Assembly: GCA_029262935.1 (NCBI GenBank) | Contig: JAJCYK010000409.1 | Span: forward strand, 1 to 6,781 | DNA length: 6,781 bases | Source: Cytophagales bacterium | Lineage (GTDB): Bacteria > Bacteroidota > Bacteroidia > Cytophagales > Cyclobacteriaceae | Direction: 5' to 3' | Part shown: positions 5,390 through 6,781 of the stretch, one piece after another | How positions within the stretch are numbered: position 1 is the first letter of the stretch | How the letters are laid out: the number at the start of each line of letters is the position of its first letter | Notes under the pieces: model-generated | Database searches by the model: none | Seen by the model: only the letters and a program-made list of their open reading frames with translations | What the model was told of the DNA's origin: nothing | Position numbers and translations under genes: made by a program

Positions 5390-6210
5390 CATTGTAAAGC
5401 TCCGAACCTGTAAACAAACCATAAGGAGAATGCCAGGTCGTTATCATTTTGAAAAAAATCATCATCATCGCGATTTATCTTTGTGACAAACTCACCTGGT
5501 TTTCCGGCTAGCGGGATCTTCTGACCCTCTTTATCAACAAAGGAATCATGAAGTATGCGGTTGGTAATTTTGTCAAATGTAAACCCTATTCCAAAGTTTC
5601 TGGTTTTATCAAGAAAATAACCCGCCCCAATACCTCCATCCACAGATTGATTGAATTTAAAAGAATCTCCGCCCAGTTCAGCTATATCAATGTTTAGCAT
5701 AAAGAAAACTTTCGTACTCCAATGAGGTTCCTCTGTGTCTTCGCCTTGCTTGTTTTTTGCCTTTGCATTAATGAATGGAGATGCGATTACAGACGCAGAA
5801 ATCACAAATGACCCCTTATCAACATCATCAAATTGTAAGGTAGAATCTGAAACATCAATAAATGCATTAGTTGTCTCTTCTTTTGAAAAAGCCAATCGCG
5901 GCCCGGCAGTTAGGCCAAAGGAAATGACTCTGTTTGAGCTGCCTTCTAAGGTTTTAGCTTGTTCGGTGAGCTTTGTTTCAAAAGACTCAACTTTCTTCTT
6001 AATGTCCTTGACATCTTTTGCAACGTCTTTTACCGTGGCCTCTTGTTGTTCATTATTTGTTTTGTTACCATTCTCAGGTTCCTTTTCTTTTTCATCCGCT
6101 ATTTCTTCTACAGGTTTCGCAATTGGTGGATCATCTTGTGCCAACAGGGGAAGTGTTGAGACTATATGAACAATAAAGAATATGGCCGAGGTTAGTATAT
6201 ATTTTTGCAT
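5389..6210 (-). CDS. Exported protein with coiled coil and outer-membrane-like beta domain
   Basis: A 273-residue protein. Residues 1-24 are a signal peptide (MQKYILTS, a hydrophobic core, then PLLA with likely cleavage before QDD). Residues ~29-60 are very acidic and Pro/Glu/Lys-rich, probably disordered. Residues ~60-90 (VKDVAKDVKDIKKKVESF onward) form a coiled coil. From ~94 on, alternating strands appear (RVISFGLTAGPRLAF, GSFVISASVIAS, STKVFFMLNIDI, GGIGAGYFLD, NFGIGFTF), and the end, LAFSLWFVYRFGALQ, resembles a closing beta-barrel strand. An outer-membrane location is therefore likely, with the coiled coil in the periplasm; whether the few strands make a full barrel or need several copies is unknown. 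The gene converges on the 70-residue ORF with 14 bases between and diverges from the last gene. No family name is recognised. Confidence 0.75.
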   Translation of the reverse strand: MQKYILTSAIFFIVHIVSTLPLLAQDDPPIAKPVEEIADEKEKEPENGNKTNNEQQEATVKDVAKDVKDIKKKVESFETKLTEQAKTLEGSSNRVISFGLTAGPRLAFSKEETTNAFIDVSDSTLQFDDVDKGSFVISASVIASPFINAKAKNKQGEDTEEPHWSTKVFFMLNIDIAELGGDSFKFNQSVDGGIGAGYFLDKTRNFGIGFTFDKITNRILHDSFVDKEGQKIPLAGKPGEFVTKINRDDDDFFQNDNDLAFSLWFVYRFGALQ

Positions 6211-6223
6211 GAGGTTTTCTTAT

Positions 6224-6253
6224 CAAATTAATTGTAGATCGACCAAAATTCAA
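6224..6253 (-). promoter_or_regulatory. Possible promoter of the exported-protein gene
   Basis: Reading the - strand, TTG (6253-6251) is followed after 19 bases by TTAATTTG (6231-6224), one mismatch from the Bacteroidota -7 consensus TAnnTTTG. It lies 14 bases before the ATG at 6210, which would give a very short leader. It is a near match only. Confidence 0.35.
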
Positions 6254-6288
6254 TCGCTTAAAAGCACCATTTTATATTTTGTAAACCC

Positions 6289-6316
6289 TTGAAGAACCTC
6301 ATTGTTAGTACTTTTG
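6289..6316 (+). promoter_or_regulatory. Bacteroidota-type promoter before the last gene
   Basis: TTG (6289-6291) and TACTTTTG (6309-6316) are separated by 17 bases. The second box fits TAnnTTTG exactly, and the spacing suits the Bacteroidota housekeeping sigma factor. The box ends 21 bases before the ATG at 6338, leaving a short leader without a Shine-Dalgarno sequence. Confidence 0.6.
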
Positions 6317-6337
6317 CATTAGAATAAGATAACAGCT

Positions 6338-6781
6338 ATGAATACTCAACCCAAACTCTCCTCCCGCCAAATGCTCCTCGACATCGGCTCCATGGCTAAG
6401 CATGCCAAACAATTACTTAACCGAGACAAGCCATATGAAAAACTACTTAAACATCTAATCGACCTAAACTACTACTACTATGACGATGTACCCTTGCCAA
6501 CTTTGAAAGAGCTCTCCTCAAGTACTGGTTTGGTATATTCAAAACTTAGGAAGCAGATTAGATATATCTACGAAGACCTGGTATTTGCTGAATACCATCA
6601 AAGACTTTCCTTTATTTTTAGAAAGGTGAGATACAGTTTCACTTTAAAAGGGCTACATAAAGAAACATGGGCTCATTTAAATGTGGAACATCTACCTGTA
6701 CTACCAAGGGTCGGTGAATCAATTGAAATTCCTTTTTTTAGAGCATATTTAGATACCAACTTGTTTCATGTAGAGCAAGTC
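6338..6781 (+). CDS. Uncharacterised protein with probable helix-turn-helix, 3' end outside the window
   Basis: The frame opens at ATG 6338 and has no stop before the window edge, so 148 residues are visible and the C-terminus is missing. The N-terminus is hydrophilic and helical. Residues ~33-50 contain the unusual tyrosine run NYYYYDD. Residues ~54-81 (PTLKELSSSTGLVYSKLR, then KQIRYIYEDL) have the look of a helix-turn-helix: an alanine-free first helix, a turn at STG and a basic second helix. A strand-rich region follows (LSFIFRKVRYSFTL), as in a wing. A DNA-binding or regulatory role is inference; no family was recognised. It has a good TAnnTTTG promoter and diverges from the exported-protein gene, so the 127 bases between them probably hold both promoters. 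Confidence 0.75.
   Translation, partial: MNTQPKLSSRQMLLDIGSMAKHAKQLLNRDKPYEKLLKHLIDLNYYYYDDVPLPTLKELSSSTGLVYSKLRKQIRYIYEDLVFAEYHQRLSFIFRKVRYSFTLKGLHKETWAHLNVEHLPVLPRVGESIEIPFFRAYLDTNLFHVEQV

Noticed and set aside
5735..6169. 144-codon + strand ORF opposite the exported-protein gene.
   Set aside because: It is Ser/Phe-rich low-complexity sequence antisense to a gene with a clear signal peptide, coiled coil and beta strands, so it is a shadow.

Overview
The window looks like a chromosomal accessory region (genomic island or remnant of a mobile element) from a Bacteroidota bacterium. The DNA is AT-rich and almost no start codon has a Shine-Dalgarno sequence. A Bacteroidota-type promoter (TTG, 17 bases, TACTTTTG, fitting TAnnTTTG) precedes the last gene. 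A small SGNPNGRP-type protein of a kind I associate with mobile DNA of this phylum is also present. The phylum assignment is inference; no rRNA, tRNA or housekeeping gene is visible.

Left third (1-2042, all +): a tyrosine recombinase cut by the left edge, then a 203-base intergenic region with unusual secondary structure, then a 69-residue excisionase-like helix-turn-helix protein, then (6 bases later) a 234-residue protein with two probable helix-turn-helix segments. This looks like the integration, excision and control module of an integrative element.

Middle (2093-4665): cargo without clear functions. Two genes read leftward: a 130-residue beta-rich soluble protein and a 194-residue protein with two membrane helices. 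Opposite them and diverging is a 211-residue protein with one membrane helix and a coiled coil. A 204-residue protein follows, belonging to a widespread uncharacterised family marked by a YNKTKHNR motif; it may be HEPN-like. No known defence system can be named, but this block is the best candidate for something undescribed.

Right third (4666-6781): a regulatory-looking stretch with repeated TGTAAT elements precedes a 102-residue SGNPNGRP protein. A 70-residue ORF follows in the same reading frame, separated only by one stop codon and two further codons. A convergent gene encodes an exported, probably outer-membrane, protein with a coiled coil and a beta-rich C-terminal half. The final gene, cut by the right edge, starts at 6338 and encodes a probable helix-turn-helix protein.

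No CRISPR array, tRNA, rRNA or insertion sequence was seen. No stretch over 300 bases lacks a gene. The longest gaps are 919-1121 (structured), 3098-3250 (divergent promoter region, no firm motif), 3887-4050 (terminator-like hairpins) and 4666-4846 (repeats).
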